In this document: positions 1 to 7,794 of the stretch, piece by piece
Layout of the letters: the number at the start of each line of letters is the position of its first letter
Numbering within the stretch: the first letter of the stretch is position 1
DNA from: Bacteroidaceae bacterium
GTDB taxonomy: Bacteria; Bacteroidota; Bacteroidia; Bacteroidales; Bacteroidaceae
Reading direction: 5' to 3'
DNA: 46,010 nucleotides
Assembly (NCBI GenBank): GCA_017615125.1
Contig: JAGAAS010000079.1
Coordinates: 1 to 46,010 of the forward strand
Notes under the pieces: generated by a model
Told to the model about the DNA's origin: nothing
Seen by the model: only the letters and a program-made list of their open reading frames with translations
Database searches by the model: none
Position numbers and translations under genes: made by a program

Positions 1-26
1 CCGAATTTAGTCCCACTGGACTTCTG

Positions 27-58
27 CAAAGGTACGAAAAAGGCGTGATATCTCCAAA
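27..58 (-). promoter_or_regulatory. Bacteroidota-type promoter firing off the left edge
   Basis: On the minus strand the sequence reads TTTG (55-58), 20 bp, then TACCTTTG (27-34), which matches the Bacteroidota sigma-ABfr promoter form. It should drive a gene lying left of position 1, outside the window, divergent from the secreted-protein cluster at 374. The target is not visible. Confidence 0.55.
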
Positions 59-259
59 CGAAAAACGGACTTTTTTCCCACTTTTTTCCCACTTTCTTTT
101 ATCGCGCTGAGGGTCAGATTCTTGGGGCAATCAGGCAAAAATCCCCGTTTCCGCGAGAGGAAACAGAGCGTCTACGAGCATCGGCTGAGCGGGCCGTTTG
201 CCGCAAAGCGGAAAACATCGAAAAAAGTTGAGGAAGACACGAAAAAAATGGCTGAAAAA

Positions 260-291
260 TTTGCACATTCCAAATGATTTTCATATCTTTG
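260..291 (+). promoter_or_regulatory. Promoter of the secreted-protein cluster
   Basis: TTTG at 260-263 is followed after 20 bp by TATCTTTG at 284-291, a near-perfect Bacteroidota -33/-7 pair. Transcription would start near 298. That leaves about 75 nt of leader before the ATG at 374, and makes the alternative upstream start at 308 less likely. Confidence 0.6.
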
Positions 292-373
292 CATAGAAAA
301 GAGAGGATTGCGGCGCGTAAGTTCTGCCTCCTATCTCAGACCACGAACAACAACCAACAAAAACATAATTACC

Positions 374-880
374 ATGAAAAGAAAAATTCTTTTCTTTTTC
401 TTTGCGATTGCATTCATGTCAGCAAAGAATATAATCGCTCAGCAGGCAGACGATGATCTTATGTCGGAAGAGCCGTGTCTCGTTGTGTGGCAAAAGGACG
501 GTTCTCAGGTCCTGTTCCGCTTGGCCGAAGAGCCTAAGATTACAATCGAAGGCGACACGGTTGTCATAGGATCGTTGACCACGGTGAAATATGCTTTTCA
601 AGCCATAAAGAAAACGACTTATTTGAACAGCGACCTAGGCAATCGTATCAAAGACATATCATCTGTGAAAGAGAGACCGTTTAAGAGTAATGGAGAGACC
701 ATCACCTTTCAGCCCTCCGATAAGGATATGCACGTAAGGGTTGTGCTGATGAACGGTTTAGTTGTCAAGGACTTCTCAGTTGAGAAAGGCAAACCTGCAT
801 CTATCTCACTAACGTCATTCGGGGCGAAGCAATATTTGATAAATGTCGATGATGTAACCTATAAAATCAGTATTCGATGA
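374..880 (+). CDS. Small secreted protein with T9SS-like C-terminal domain
   Basis: 168-residue protein of unknown function. The ATG at 374 is chosen because it begins a clear Sec signal peptide (MKRK followed by a Phe-rich hydrophobic stretch, cleavage near the AQQ). The longer frame from 308 would bury that signal. The mature part holds a short region (LVVWQKDGSQVLFRL..PKITIEG) of a kind that I recall from Prevotella and Bacteroides secreted proteins. The last ~55 residues (RVVLMNGLVVKDFSVEKGK ... YLINVDDVTYKISIR) resemble type A sorting domains of type IX secretion, though the match is by eye. Its stop overlaps the next gene's start (ATGA), so the two are likely translationally coupled. 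It is first in a four-gene cluster under the promoter at 260-291. Confidence 0.7.
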   Translation: MKRKILFFFFAIAFMSAKNIIAQQADDDLMSEEPCLVVWQKDGSQVLFRLAEEPKITIEGDTVVIGSLTTVKYAFQAIKKTTYLNSDLGNRIKDISSVKERPFKSNGETITFQPSDKDMHVRVVLMNGLVVKDFSVEKGKPASISLTSFGAKQYLINVDDVTYKISIR

Positions 881-3800
881 GAAGGCTAATTTTTTTAACT
901 TGGATTACCTCGGCTTTGTTGTCTGTTCATACTCACATCTGGGCTGATGACGGTCAGAGGAATATGGTGCGCTTCTTCCTTGCCACAGGAGAAACACTCG
1001 ACATTGAAGCTTCACATATTGATAGTATTACTTGCCAAAACGGCAACCAGACAATCTGGTTCGAAGGGATCTATCGCACCCTGCCAGTGGAGGTGATTGA
1101 TAGCGCGTGGTACATGGCTCCTACCCTTCGTTTTTCTACCTCTTCCTTGGACTTTGGCAAAGTGGCAATAGGTAATAGTAAGTCCAATACGATAACTGTT
1201 ACAAATACAGGTAGATATCCCGAAACATATATGATTCTTGCCGACGGCATCTTTGGGGCAAAATGGTCAGGCAAGGAGATTACGATAGCTGCTGGCCAGT
1301 CGCTTAGTCTTGATCTTTTTTTCAGACCAACCTCTACCAAGCGCTATACGGGAAGCTTACCTGTGTTGTCAAGTGCAGTGGATAAAGGATTGTTGAGCTT
1401 GACAGTTCTAGGAGAAGGCATCGCTACCGATTTGCCTGAGGAAGAAGTATTCCTGCCGCCTGTTGAAATGGAATTCGACATTGTTTTGCCGGAAGATGAG
1501 CCGATAGAAGATATGTTCGACGGTTTCAAGATAGCCAATTTCAATGGAGAGTATCCCATTCAGAAAGCGACAACAGCGCCAGGACTAAGAAAAGTACGGC
1601 GAAGAAATGCCACATACTATAGTTTTCCAGTTACTGCATATGTCTCGCCTTCAGGACTCCAGACCCATTATCTGACCGATGATAACGACAATCCTTATCT
1701 CGAAACGATATCCCTTCCAGGGAAAACGCCTGAATTCTCGTTTGAGCAGCAGGCTATTGCTCTCTTGATGCGCACGCCTGAATTACAAACAAGTAATCTG
1801 ACCGAGTATAACAATGCTGTGGAAATCATACGAGGGTTGTCGTCGTTCCCAAGTTTTGTTTCTCAGGTAAGAAAGGCTTTCTATGAAGGAAAGACCAGAG
1901 GGTTGCCGCCCGATTACAACAACCTTAACCTTCTTCCTATCTTCACCGAACTGATTTCCGCAACCAGCGACAGCCGTGATTTGAGGTTCAGCGGAGTGTC
2001 ACTCACGCACGTCAACACCACACCATATTCGGCTACATTCCGTCTGCATAACGATTTCCGCAGGACGATACATGCCTATCTCCAAAGAGTGAAGATGAAT
2101 GAAACGAATCTCGTCGTCGTTGGGCAGGAGGAGGCATCGCCCACGGTGAGAGAAATGTTGGAGTCTCTTCTTGACGAATGCATAGAAAAAGTCAAAAAAG
2201 CCTATCAGATAACGGAGGATTTAAAGGAAAAGACCTACAGGGAATGGATCGATAAATTCGAAGCCCTTGGCCTTGATAGCGAATCATTGAATCTGGAATT
2301 GGATCTCGAGGACCTTGAGTTCCTTGAAATTCAAAGAGAATATCTCATATATCTCGAAGACAAATACATCCAAATGTATCCTGCACTTGGACAATTGGCA
2401 CGCTTTCATCTGCCTTATGTCCTCGAAGCCGTCAACAGCGACTATATCGATATGGTTGGCGACGGCTGGGATGCTTATATTTGGGGCATAGGAAAAGAAT
2501 CTTCTGTCTTTGAAGCTGAAAGCGGCAATATAGAAGTGCCATTCAACGACTTCGATAAGATCTTCGTCAATGTCTATGGCATGGGTATACCCGACGGAAC
2601 TTCGTTTCTGGACATGCCTCAAGAGGAGCAGGTAAGGCTTATTCTGGTGTTACTTACAAGTGGCTACCATGATTATATAGAGCCCTTCTGGAAAACAATA
2701 ACAGGTATTAAGAAGGCTGACGAGATTTACAATACCAATTATAAGTTCGACTTCCGATACGGTAGCCGAAAATATCCCGAATGGGCGCTTGTCATGAAAT
2801 TGTTCAACGAATTCAATTCTGACTTCGATAATGTGAAGGAACTGGCGAAGAATTTCGATAAACGCGATTTCAAGGCCATAGCCAAACAACTTGCAAAGTT
2901 CCTTTGGAATGAAATGAAAAAGATTCCTGACGAGCTCGTTCTCGACAAAAATGCAAGCGAAGAAGACAAAGAAAAATATCGAGAATCAAAGCGCACCTAT
3001 GTCAATCTGATTTACAACATATACAAGAAGTATTCAGGTAATAAAGCTACCTCAGAGGAATTCAGAAAAACATTCAAAAAAGAGGCCAACAAATGGCTGG
3101 GAAGCGTGAACTTCATATACAAGTGGATGGATATTGCCGAGAGCGGGGTGGATTTCTTCGGAGCTATACAAGGGCTTAAGAATTCCAAGATGAAAGAGAC
3201 CTTTGTACTCGACAAGATCGACAAGCCATACATCTATGTAAAGGAACCCACGATGACGTATCTAACGTCTGATGTAACAGTACATTTTGAGTGGGAGACA
3301 TTCCAGGGGAAACGATATGGTGAATATGTATATGACTTGGAACTGATGAGTGAAACAAGCGGACAAGTAAGCCAGACAACGGTGCTGAAGGATATCGCCT
3401 CGAAACAATGTGACTACCGCATCAGCGACTCACCCGAAGCTCGCAATGCAATGAAGGTCTTCTTCCGCATCGTAGCCAGAGACAGCGATAATCCATCCTA
3501 CATACTCGCATTTAGTGAATTCGCACCTCTCGTATGGCGAGCCAAGATGGAGCCGCCCGAGATGATCGACCTCGGATTGCCTTCAGGAACCCTTTGGGCA
3601 ACAACCAATGTAGGCGCTATCCAAGCAATAGATACAGGAAACTACTTCGCTTGGGCAGAAACGACAGGCTTTGACGATGGAAAAACAACCTTTTCGTGGA
3701 AAAACTACCGTTACAGCCGAGGGTCCAACAACACGCTAACAAAATACTGTACAAAGAGCACTTACGGACAGGTGGACAACAGGACGCAGATCGATGCCGA

Positions 3801-4272
3801 TGATGACATCATGAAGCAGGGCTGTGGCTACTACTACGCTATACCAACCAAAGAAGATTGGGATGAACTCATCAACAACTGCACTTGGTCGTGCTTTGGT
3901 GACATTGGCGTGTTGGTTCACAGCAAGGTAAATGCCAACTCCATCGTTCTGCCTTTCGCCGGATACCGAAGCGGATATAACCTCATAGATGGGGGCAGCG
4001 ACTGCTACTACTGGTCGTCAACACTTGATGCCTCCAGTCCTGACGATGCCTGGCTCATGCATGTCAGCAAGGCAAATGGAAAACAACCATCGCAATACGA
4101 CTATTATCGTTGCCAAGGACGTACCATCAGGCCTGTACTACATCCGTCAACATACCTTCCACCTCAGCAGGCACCCGAAAGGAAGTCGACATCCTCTTCA
4201 AAGGCTCAGCCTGTTGAAAAGCACGAGAACGGGCTTATCATCAGCACTATCAGCCGTGCATCTTCCAGATAA
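877..4272 (+). CDS. Large secreted multidomain protein (ASH-like Ig domain plus FISUMP-type C-terminal domain)
   Basis: 1131 residues starting in the ATGA overlap with the preceding gene. A signal peptide (MRRLIFLTWITSALLSVHTH) leads into a short beta-rich region. Residues ~83-183 look like an abnormal-spindle/HYDIN-type Ig domain (DFGKVAIGN..TITVTNTG..FRPT). The middle ~600 residues are largely helical and charged, and I do not recognise them. Residues ~896-1090 (DLGLPSGTLWATTNVG ... YYAIPTKEDWDEL ... YYWSSTLD ... GRTIRPV) form a C-type-lectin-like domain like the Fibrobacter major paralogous (FISUMP) domains common in gut Bacteroidales surface proteins. A low-complexity tail follows. A role outside the cell or on its surface is inferred; substrate unknown. 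Confidence 0.7.
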   Translation: MRRLIFLTWITSALLSVHTHIWADDGQRNMVRFFLATGETLDIEASHIDSITCQNGNQTIWFEGIYRTLPVEVIDSAWYMAPTLRFSTSSLDFGKVAIGNSKSNTITVTNTGRYPETYMILADGIFGAKWSGKEITIAAGQSLSLDLFFRPTSTKRYTGSLPVLSSAVDKGLLSLTVLGEGIATDLPEEEVFLPPVEMEFDIVLPEDEPIEDMFDGFKIANFNGEYPIQKATTAPGLRKVRRRNATYYSFPVTAYVSPSGLQTHYLTDDNDNPYLETISLPGKTPEFSFEQQAIALLMRTPELQTSNLTEYNNAVEIIRGLSSFPSFVSQVRKAFYEGKTRGLPPDYNNLNLLPIFTELISATSDSRDLRFSGVSLTHVNTTPYSATFRLHNDFRRTIHAYLQRVKMNETNLVVVGQEEASPTVREMLESLLDECIEKVKKAYQITEDLKEKTYREWIDKFEALGLDSESLNLELDLEDLEFLEIQREYLIYLEDKYIQMYPALGQLARFHLPYVLEAVNSDYIDMVGDGWDAYIWGIGKESSVFEAESGNIEVPFNDFDKIFVNVYGMGIPDGTSFLDMPQEEQVRLILVLLTSGYHDYIEPFWKTITGIKKADEIYNTNYKFDFRYGSRKYPEWALVMKLFNEFNSDFDNVKELAKNFDKRDFKAIAKQLAKFLWNEMKKIPDELVLDKNASEEDKEKYRESKRTYVNLIYNIYKKYSGNKATSEEFRKTFKKEANKWLGSVNFIYKWMDIAESGVDFFGAIQGLKNSKMKETFVLDKIDKPYIYVKEPTMTYLTSDVTVHFEWETFQGKRYGEYVYDLELMSETSGQVSQTTVLKDIASKQCDYRISDSPEARNAMKVFFRIVARDSDNPSYILAFSEFAPLVWRAKMEPPEMIDLGLPSGTLWATTNVGAIQAIDTGNYFAWAETTGFDDGKTTFSWKNYRYSRGSNNTLTKYCTKSTYGQVDNRTQIDADDDIMKQGCGYYYAIPTKEDWDELINNCTWSCFGDIGVLVHSKVNANSIVLPFAGYRSGYNLIDGGSDCYYWSSTLDASSPDDAWLMHVSKANGKQPSQYDYYRCQGRTIRPVLHPSTYLPPQQAPERKSTSSSKAQPVEKHENGLIISTISRASSR

Positions 4273-4316
4273 TAATCAAATCAATCGAATAATCTAACTT
4301 ATAAAACAATACCAGT

Positions 4317-5318
4317 ATGAAAAGAAATCTATTATTAGCGGTTGCATTCCTAGCAACCTTCACAGTCTGGGCTCAAAACATCGCTGTGGTTAGCCCGAGT
4401 AACGAAACAACGATATACCAGACGTTGGACGATGCCGTCGCAGGTGCTACCAACGGCAGCGTCGTTTATCTGCCTGGCGGAGGATTCCAAATAAAAGGTG
4501 AAACAAAGATAGACAAGCGTATTACCTTGATGGGCGTCAGCCACCGAGGTGATACTGACAACGTCGATGGAGCCACAGTGATAGCCGGCAATCTCAATTT
4601 TGTCAAAGGCTCATCGGGAAGTGCTGTTATTGGGATGTATGTATCGGGAAATATCAATCTAAGCGAAGACTCCATTGATAATATTGTTGTACGACATTGC
4701 AATATCAATAGTATACAAATAAAAAACAGCACGTGTACGGGTACATATGTTAATCAGTGCTACTTAAGAAATTTATCTCGATTTGCTGGAGCAAACGGGA
4801 AGCTATCCAATTGTATTTGTTCTGCTGTCGTGGATGTAAACGGATGTGACATTCTTAATAATATATTCTTAAAGTCTGTTGAAATTGACAGATATCGTAG
4901 TCATGCTCTATACGCTGACAATTCAATTATTACAGGCAACATAATTGTAGCTACAGGACATCATAATACATATTATACAGGTGCTATTCCAAGTGCCTAT
5001 GTCGGTGGTTCAAACAACACAGGTTCCCATAATATGACAAAAGGAGGTGAATGGGGTGATAATGGCGTTGATATTGGAGGTGAAACCGATTGGAATATTG
5101 TTTTTGAGAAATACAATCAGGGGAGTATTTCATTGAATTCTAATTTCCATTTGACGGGAGACTATAAGCAATATGACGGAAAAATCGGTATCTATGGCGG
5201 TACTGGCTTTACGAATGAGGCACTTGCTCCCATCCCACGCATCGTATCTAAGAAAGTGGCAGAACAGACAGATGGGACGGGAAAACTTAAGATTGAGGTA
5301 ACGGTAAAGGCTCAGTGA
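4317..5318 (+). CDS. Secreted right-handed beta-helix protein
   Basis: 333 residues with a Sec signal peptide (MKRNLLLAVAFLATFTVWAQ). The early mature part (YQTLDDAVAGATNGSVVYLPGG, then ITLMGV..) is typical of the start of pectin-lyase-like parallel beta-helices: a periodic set of short strands with N, G and I/V ladders follows (VIGMYVSGNINLS, NIVVRHCNINSIQIKN). No catalytic residues of a known lyase stand out, so it may bind or decorate rather than cleave polysaccharide. It follows the large secreted protein by 44 bp and precedes the YWFD-repeat protein by 29 bp, so it is probably in the same operon. Its base composition is more AT-rich than the housekeeping genes further right, especially over 4650-5150. 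Confidence 0.65.
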   Translation: MKRNLLLAVAFLATFTVWAQNIAVVSPSNETTIYQTLDDAVAGATNGSVVYLPGGGFQIKGETKIDKRITLMGVSHRGDTDNVDGATVIAGNLNFVKGSSGSAVIGMYVSGNINLSEDSIDNIVVRHCNINSIQIKNSTCTGTYVNQCYLRNLSRFAGANGKLSNCICSAVVDVNGCDILNNIFLKSVEIDRYRSHALYADNSIITGNIIVATGHHNTYYTGAIPSAYVGGSNNTGSHNMTKGGEWGDNGVDIGGETDWNIVFEKYNQGSISLNSNFHLTGDYKQYDGKIGIYGGTGFTNEALAPIPRIVSKKVAEQTDGTGKLKIEVTVKAQ

Positions 5319-5347
5319 TGTGCATCCTATGAGTAAATCTTTGTGGT

Positions 5348-6841
5348 ATGAATAGAATACATCCATCCCCCAGATTGATAGGTTTATCGCTGCTGTTGCT
5401 ATGCACGATGGCTGCAAGGGCACAGGCTGGGTTGGAATACTGGTTCGACAGTTATTCTGATCCTAAGCTGGTGCCCATGCCGATGGCAGCAGGAACCATC
5501 AAGACTGGACTCAACTGTACCGACTTGACAGACGGATTTCACACGCTCTATATCCGTGCGAAGTCATCGGACGGTTATTACAGTCCCGTCAGTTCTTCTT
5601 CCTTCATCAAGTTTGCTGCTTCCTCCTCTGATTCGAAACTGGAATACTGGTTCGACAAAGATGTGGATAAACGCGGTGCTACGACTATCGATATAGAGAA
5701 GGGAGAGAACCAAATGCTGGAGCTCGACCTTAGCGATGCTTCTGTCTTTCCGCTTGGCATTCATCAGCTAAGCATGCGCGTTGCTGCATATGGTGGTTAT
5801 TATAGTCCTGTCTATACAGACTTAGTGATGAAGTTGCCAAGCGGCACGGGCGAATCTGTGCTCGAGTATTGGTTTGACGATAACATTACGAGAAAAGCTT
5901 CTTTTCCCATTAACATTTTATCGGGTGATGTTCAGAAGTTGGAACTCGATATGACGAATGTCTCTTCTTTCCCTTTAGGCTTCCATAGGCTCAGCATGCG
6001 TGTTGCCGCCTACGGCAGTCAATATAGTCCCATCTATACTGCATACGTCATGAGGCTACCGATAGGCGGGAACACACAGCTCACCTACTGGCTTGACGAC
6101 GACTATGAGAAAGGCCGTCATGTGATTGCTGGGAAGTTCGGGGCTGGATATGGGAACTTTCCTGACTTCTCCACCACATATTTCTTGTCTTCGCTTGATT
6201 TCTCCTATGCATCGGCTGGTATGCATCGTCTTCACTATCGTATCACCACAGGCAACGGCTTTGATGAAGGTGTGGTATATGAAGTGCCCATTCTGGTAAC
6301 GCAAAGGTATAATCAGCAGACAGACGTCACGGTAGTATCGGAGGAATTCTGGTTGGACGAGCAGGCCGATTATGTTGGTGGAAGCTTCTTACCGCAAAGT
6401 GTTGTTATCCGCAGCTACACGCTCAATCCAAATGACTATAGTGAGGGACAGCATGCATTTCACGTGCAGTATAAGAACTCAGCGGAGGTATGGAGCGCAC
6501 AAAACGTCACCTACTTCTACAAGGATTCTGCAACCGGTCAGTTGCGTGTGGGTAAGAAACCGTTGGATACTACGGATATCACAAGCACGTCTGATACGGA
6601 GTCGTTTACCTGCGTTTATCGTGATGGAATGATATACATAGACTGCCAGTCCTCGAAGCTTGGAAAGACGGGTGCTATCGTTGTGAGCGATATATCAGGT
6701 AAGATTTTTGCCCGTCAGACAGTTGAGAATACTGACGGCATTCATGCGATAGTTGACGTGAACTGCAATCCTCATCAACTGCTGATTGTAAAATTGATAA
6801 GCAATGGGGAATGTCGCACACAGAAACTGATAGCTATGTAA
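5348..6841 (+). CDS. Secreted protein with five YWFD repeats and a sorting-like C-terminus
   Basis: 497 residues. Signal peptide to about residue 27 (LLLLCTMAARAQA). The body is five tandem repeats of ~60-75 residues, at about 28-89, 98-164, 171-238, 244-317 and 331-391. Each opens with (L)EYWFD or a variant (TYWLDD, EFWLDE) and ends with GxHxLxxR..YSPVY or a relaxed form. Repeats 2 and 3 are most alike. The last ~80 residues (GKIFARQTVEN ... LLIVKLISNGECRTQKL) resemble a type IX secretion sorting domain. I do not recognise the repeat as a named family; an adhesive or carbohydrate-binding beta-sandwich is one guess. It is the last gene of the cluster. Confidence 0.65.
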   Translation: MNRIHPSPRLIGLSLLLLCTMAARAQAGLEYWFDSYSDPKLVPMPMAAGTIKTGLNCTDLTDGFHTLYIRAKSSDGYYSPVSSSSFIKFAASSSDSKLEYWFDKDVDKRGATTIDIEKGENQMLELDLSDASVFPLGIHQLSMRVAAYGGYYSPVYTDLVMKLPSGTGESVLEYWFDDNITRKASFPINILSGDVQKLELDMTNVSSFPLGFHRLSMRVAAYGSQYSPIYTAYVMRLPIGGNTQLTYWLDDDYEKGRHVIAGKFGAGYGNFPDFSTTYFLSSLDFSYASAGMHRLHYRITTGNGFDEGVVYEVPILVTQRYNQQTDVTVVSEEFWLDEQADYVGGSFLPQSVVIRSYTLNPNDYSEGQHAFHVQYKNSAEVWSAQNVTYFYKDSATGQLRVGKKPLDTTDITSTSDTESFTCVYRDGMIYIDCQSSKLGKTGAIVVSDISGKIFARQTVENTDGIHAIVDVNCNPHQLLIVKLISNGECRTQKLIAM

Positions 6842-6996
6842 TATACGCAAGAACGTTGTTCCTTTAATGGGGATCTTTGTCGACACTCCACATTGAGGGA
6901 TCATTATATTTGTCTTTCCAGCATTCCTTGCAGAGGCGCTGATGAGGGGGGAAAAGGGGCGTTCTGGCAAAAAGATTGAAAAAAATCGGTTGAATG

Positions 6997-7028
6997 CTTG
7001 GCGGATTGCGAGAGTTGCATTATCTTTG
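6997..7028 (+). promoter_or_regulatory. Promoter of the tRNA-Asn pair
   Basis: TATCTTTG at 7021-7028 with a partial upstream element (CTTG, 6997-7000) spaced 20 bp away. A start near 7035 would give a short 5' leader before the first tRNA at 7054. Confidence 0.5.
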
Positions 7029-7053
7029 CCGCGCTTTTCGAAAGAGGAGTACT

Positions 7054-7127
7054 GCTTCATTAGCTCAGTTGGTTAGAGCACCTGACTGTTAATCAGGGGG
7101 TCCTAGGTTCAAGTCCTCGATGAAGCG
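7054..7127 (+). tRNA. tRNA-Asn (anticodon GTT), copy 1
   Basis: A 74-nt cloverleaf: acceptor GCTTCAT/ATGAAGC, D arm GCTC/GAGC, anticodon stem CCTGA/TCAGG with loop CTGTTAA (anticodon GTT), T loop TTCAAGT. The T stem CTAGG/CCTCG has one T-C mismatch (second pair). The discriminator is G, followed by CCT, so the 3' CCA is not encoded. Identical in sequence to the second copy 25 bp downstream. Confidence 0.95.
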
Positions 7128-7152
7128 CCTAGCTTTATTGACATCATATACT

Positions 7153-7226
7153 GCTTCATTAGCTCAGTTGGTTAGAGCACCTGACTGTTAATCAGGGGGT
7201 CCTAGGTTCAAGTCCTCGATGAAGCG
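7153..7226 (+). tRNA. tRNA-Asn (anticodon GTT), copy 2
   Basis: Base-for-base the same 74 nt as copy 1, including the T-stem mismatch. Here the discriminator G is followed by CCA (7227-7229), but the final A is also the first base of the terminator stem, so the match may be chance. Co-transcribed with copy 1 and ended by the terminator at 7229-7261. Confidence 0.95.
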
Positions 7227-7228
7227 CC

Positions 7229-7261
7229 AGCATCCTGCCGCAAGGCAGGGTGCTTTGTTTT
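7229..7261 (+). terminator. Rho-independent terminator after the tRNA-Asn genes
   Basis: An 11-bp stem (7229-7239 with 7244-7254, one T-G pair) closed by a GCAA tetraloop and followed by TTTGTTTT. The stem begins three bases after the second tRNA. Confidence 0.85.
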
Positions 7262-7324
7262 AGTAGGGGGAAGGGGGCGATAACGATAACCTTAACGATA
7301 ACGGGAAACGATTTTCAACCAAAA

Positions 7325-7722
7325 CATAAAAAACCCTTTCATCGATAAGGCTTTCCCGATGAAAGAAAAAAAAACCGTTTTTTGATGAACGAACACGGAT
7401 TGCACGAATGAACACGAATTAATTACGGCACCTCCTTTGGAGGTGGAAATCTTACAAAAATCGGTTCAAAAATCTAACACAACGCAGCCCGTCTGTCGTT
7501 TGCCGCACTTCGTACTGTCTGCCTCCTGCATGGCTGAGCTCATGCAAGCCTGGCTTTGCCCTGCAGCATGCCGACTCCCCATCGGTACCCGATGGCTTAA
7601 ACGACATCTGTGCTGAACACCCTTCTGCATCCGTCAATCCGTGACCATCCGAGTAATCCGTGTTCGTCAAAAATGGTTTTTCGGCGAAGCGTGTTTTTCT
7701 TCCATTCGGGAAGGGTTTTATG
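7325..7722. mobile_element. Possible decayed miniature inverted-repeat element
   Basis: This gene-free stretch between the tRNAs and the CotH gene is bounded by imperfect inverted arms of ~75-100 bp. Left arm and reverse complement of the right share, in order, CATAAAA..CCCTT, CCCGA(A)TG.AAGAAAAA, AACC.TTTTT.GA and CGAACACGGATT. The last is a perfect 12-bp inverted repeat (7390-7401 with 7655-7666). The arms continue inward with degenerate CACGRATT units. The interior has a perfect hairpin CACCTCC/GGAGGTG (7429-7445) and no credible gene; the 72-residue minus frame there has no recognisable family. The structure is seen in the sequence; mobility is inferred. Confidence 0.4.
7328..7365 (-). 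terminator. Hairpin with T-tract on the minus strand
   Basis: CTTTCATCG (7336-7344) pairs with CGATGAAAG (7357-7365), a 9-bp stem. On the minus strand it is followed by GGG and a run of six T (7328-7333). It could end minus-strand transcripts coming from the CotH gene about 430 bp away, and also forms part of the left arm of the inverted-repeat element. Confidence 0.45.
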
Positions 7723-7794
7723 GGTTTCTTGAAAAATCACTCTTCACTCTGAGCTTTTCACCTTTTAGCTTTTAGCCCTTGGCCCTTTCACCCT

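Larger units (their letters stand above)
1..373. other. Gene-free intergenic region at the left edge
   Basis: No convincing gene. It holds a leftward promoter (27-58), a short tandem repeat of ACTTTTTTCCC near 69-91, a 6-bp hairpin GTTTCC/GGAAAC at 147-164, and the rightward promoter at 260-291. Frames open here lack start signals and family resemblance. Confidence 0.5.

Noticed and set aside
6876-6912. Second promoter candidate before the tRNAs (TTTG at 6876, TATATTTG at 6905)
   Set aside because: The spacing is 25 bp instead of ~20, and the nearer TATCTTTG at 7021 is better placed for the tRNA genes.
7280-7310. Short GATAAC repeats as a possible CRISPR or operator array
   Set aside because: Three or four units of six bases without spacers of regular length; too short and irregular. 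No CRISPR array or cas gene is present in the window.
7452-7670. 72-residue minus-strand frame within the inverted-repeat element
   Set aside because: No start signal, promoter or recognised family; it overlaps the arm sequences. It may recur with the element but I cannot support it as a gene.
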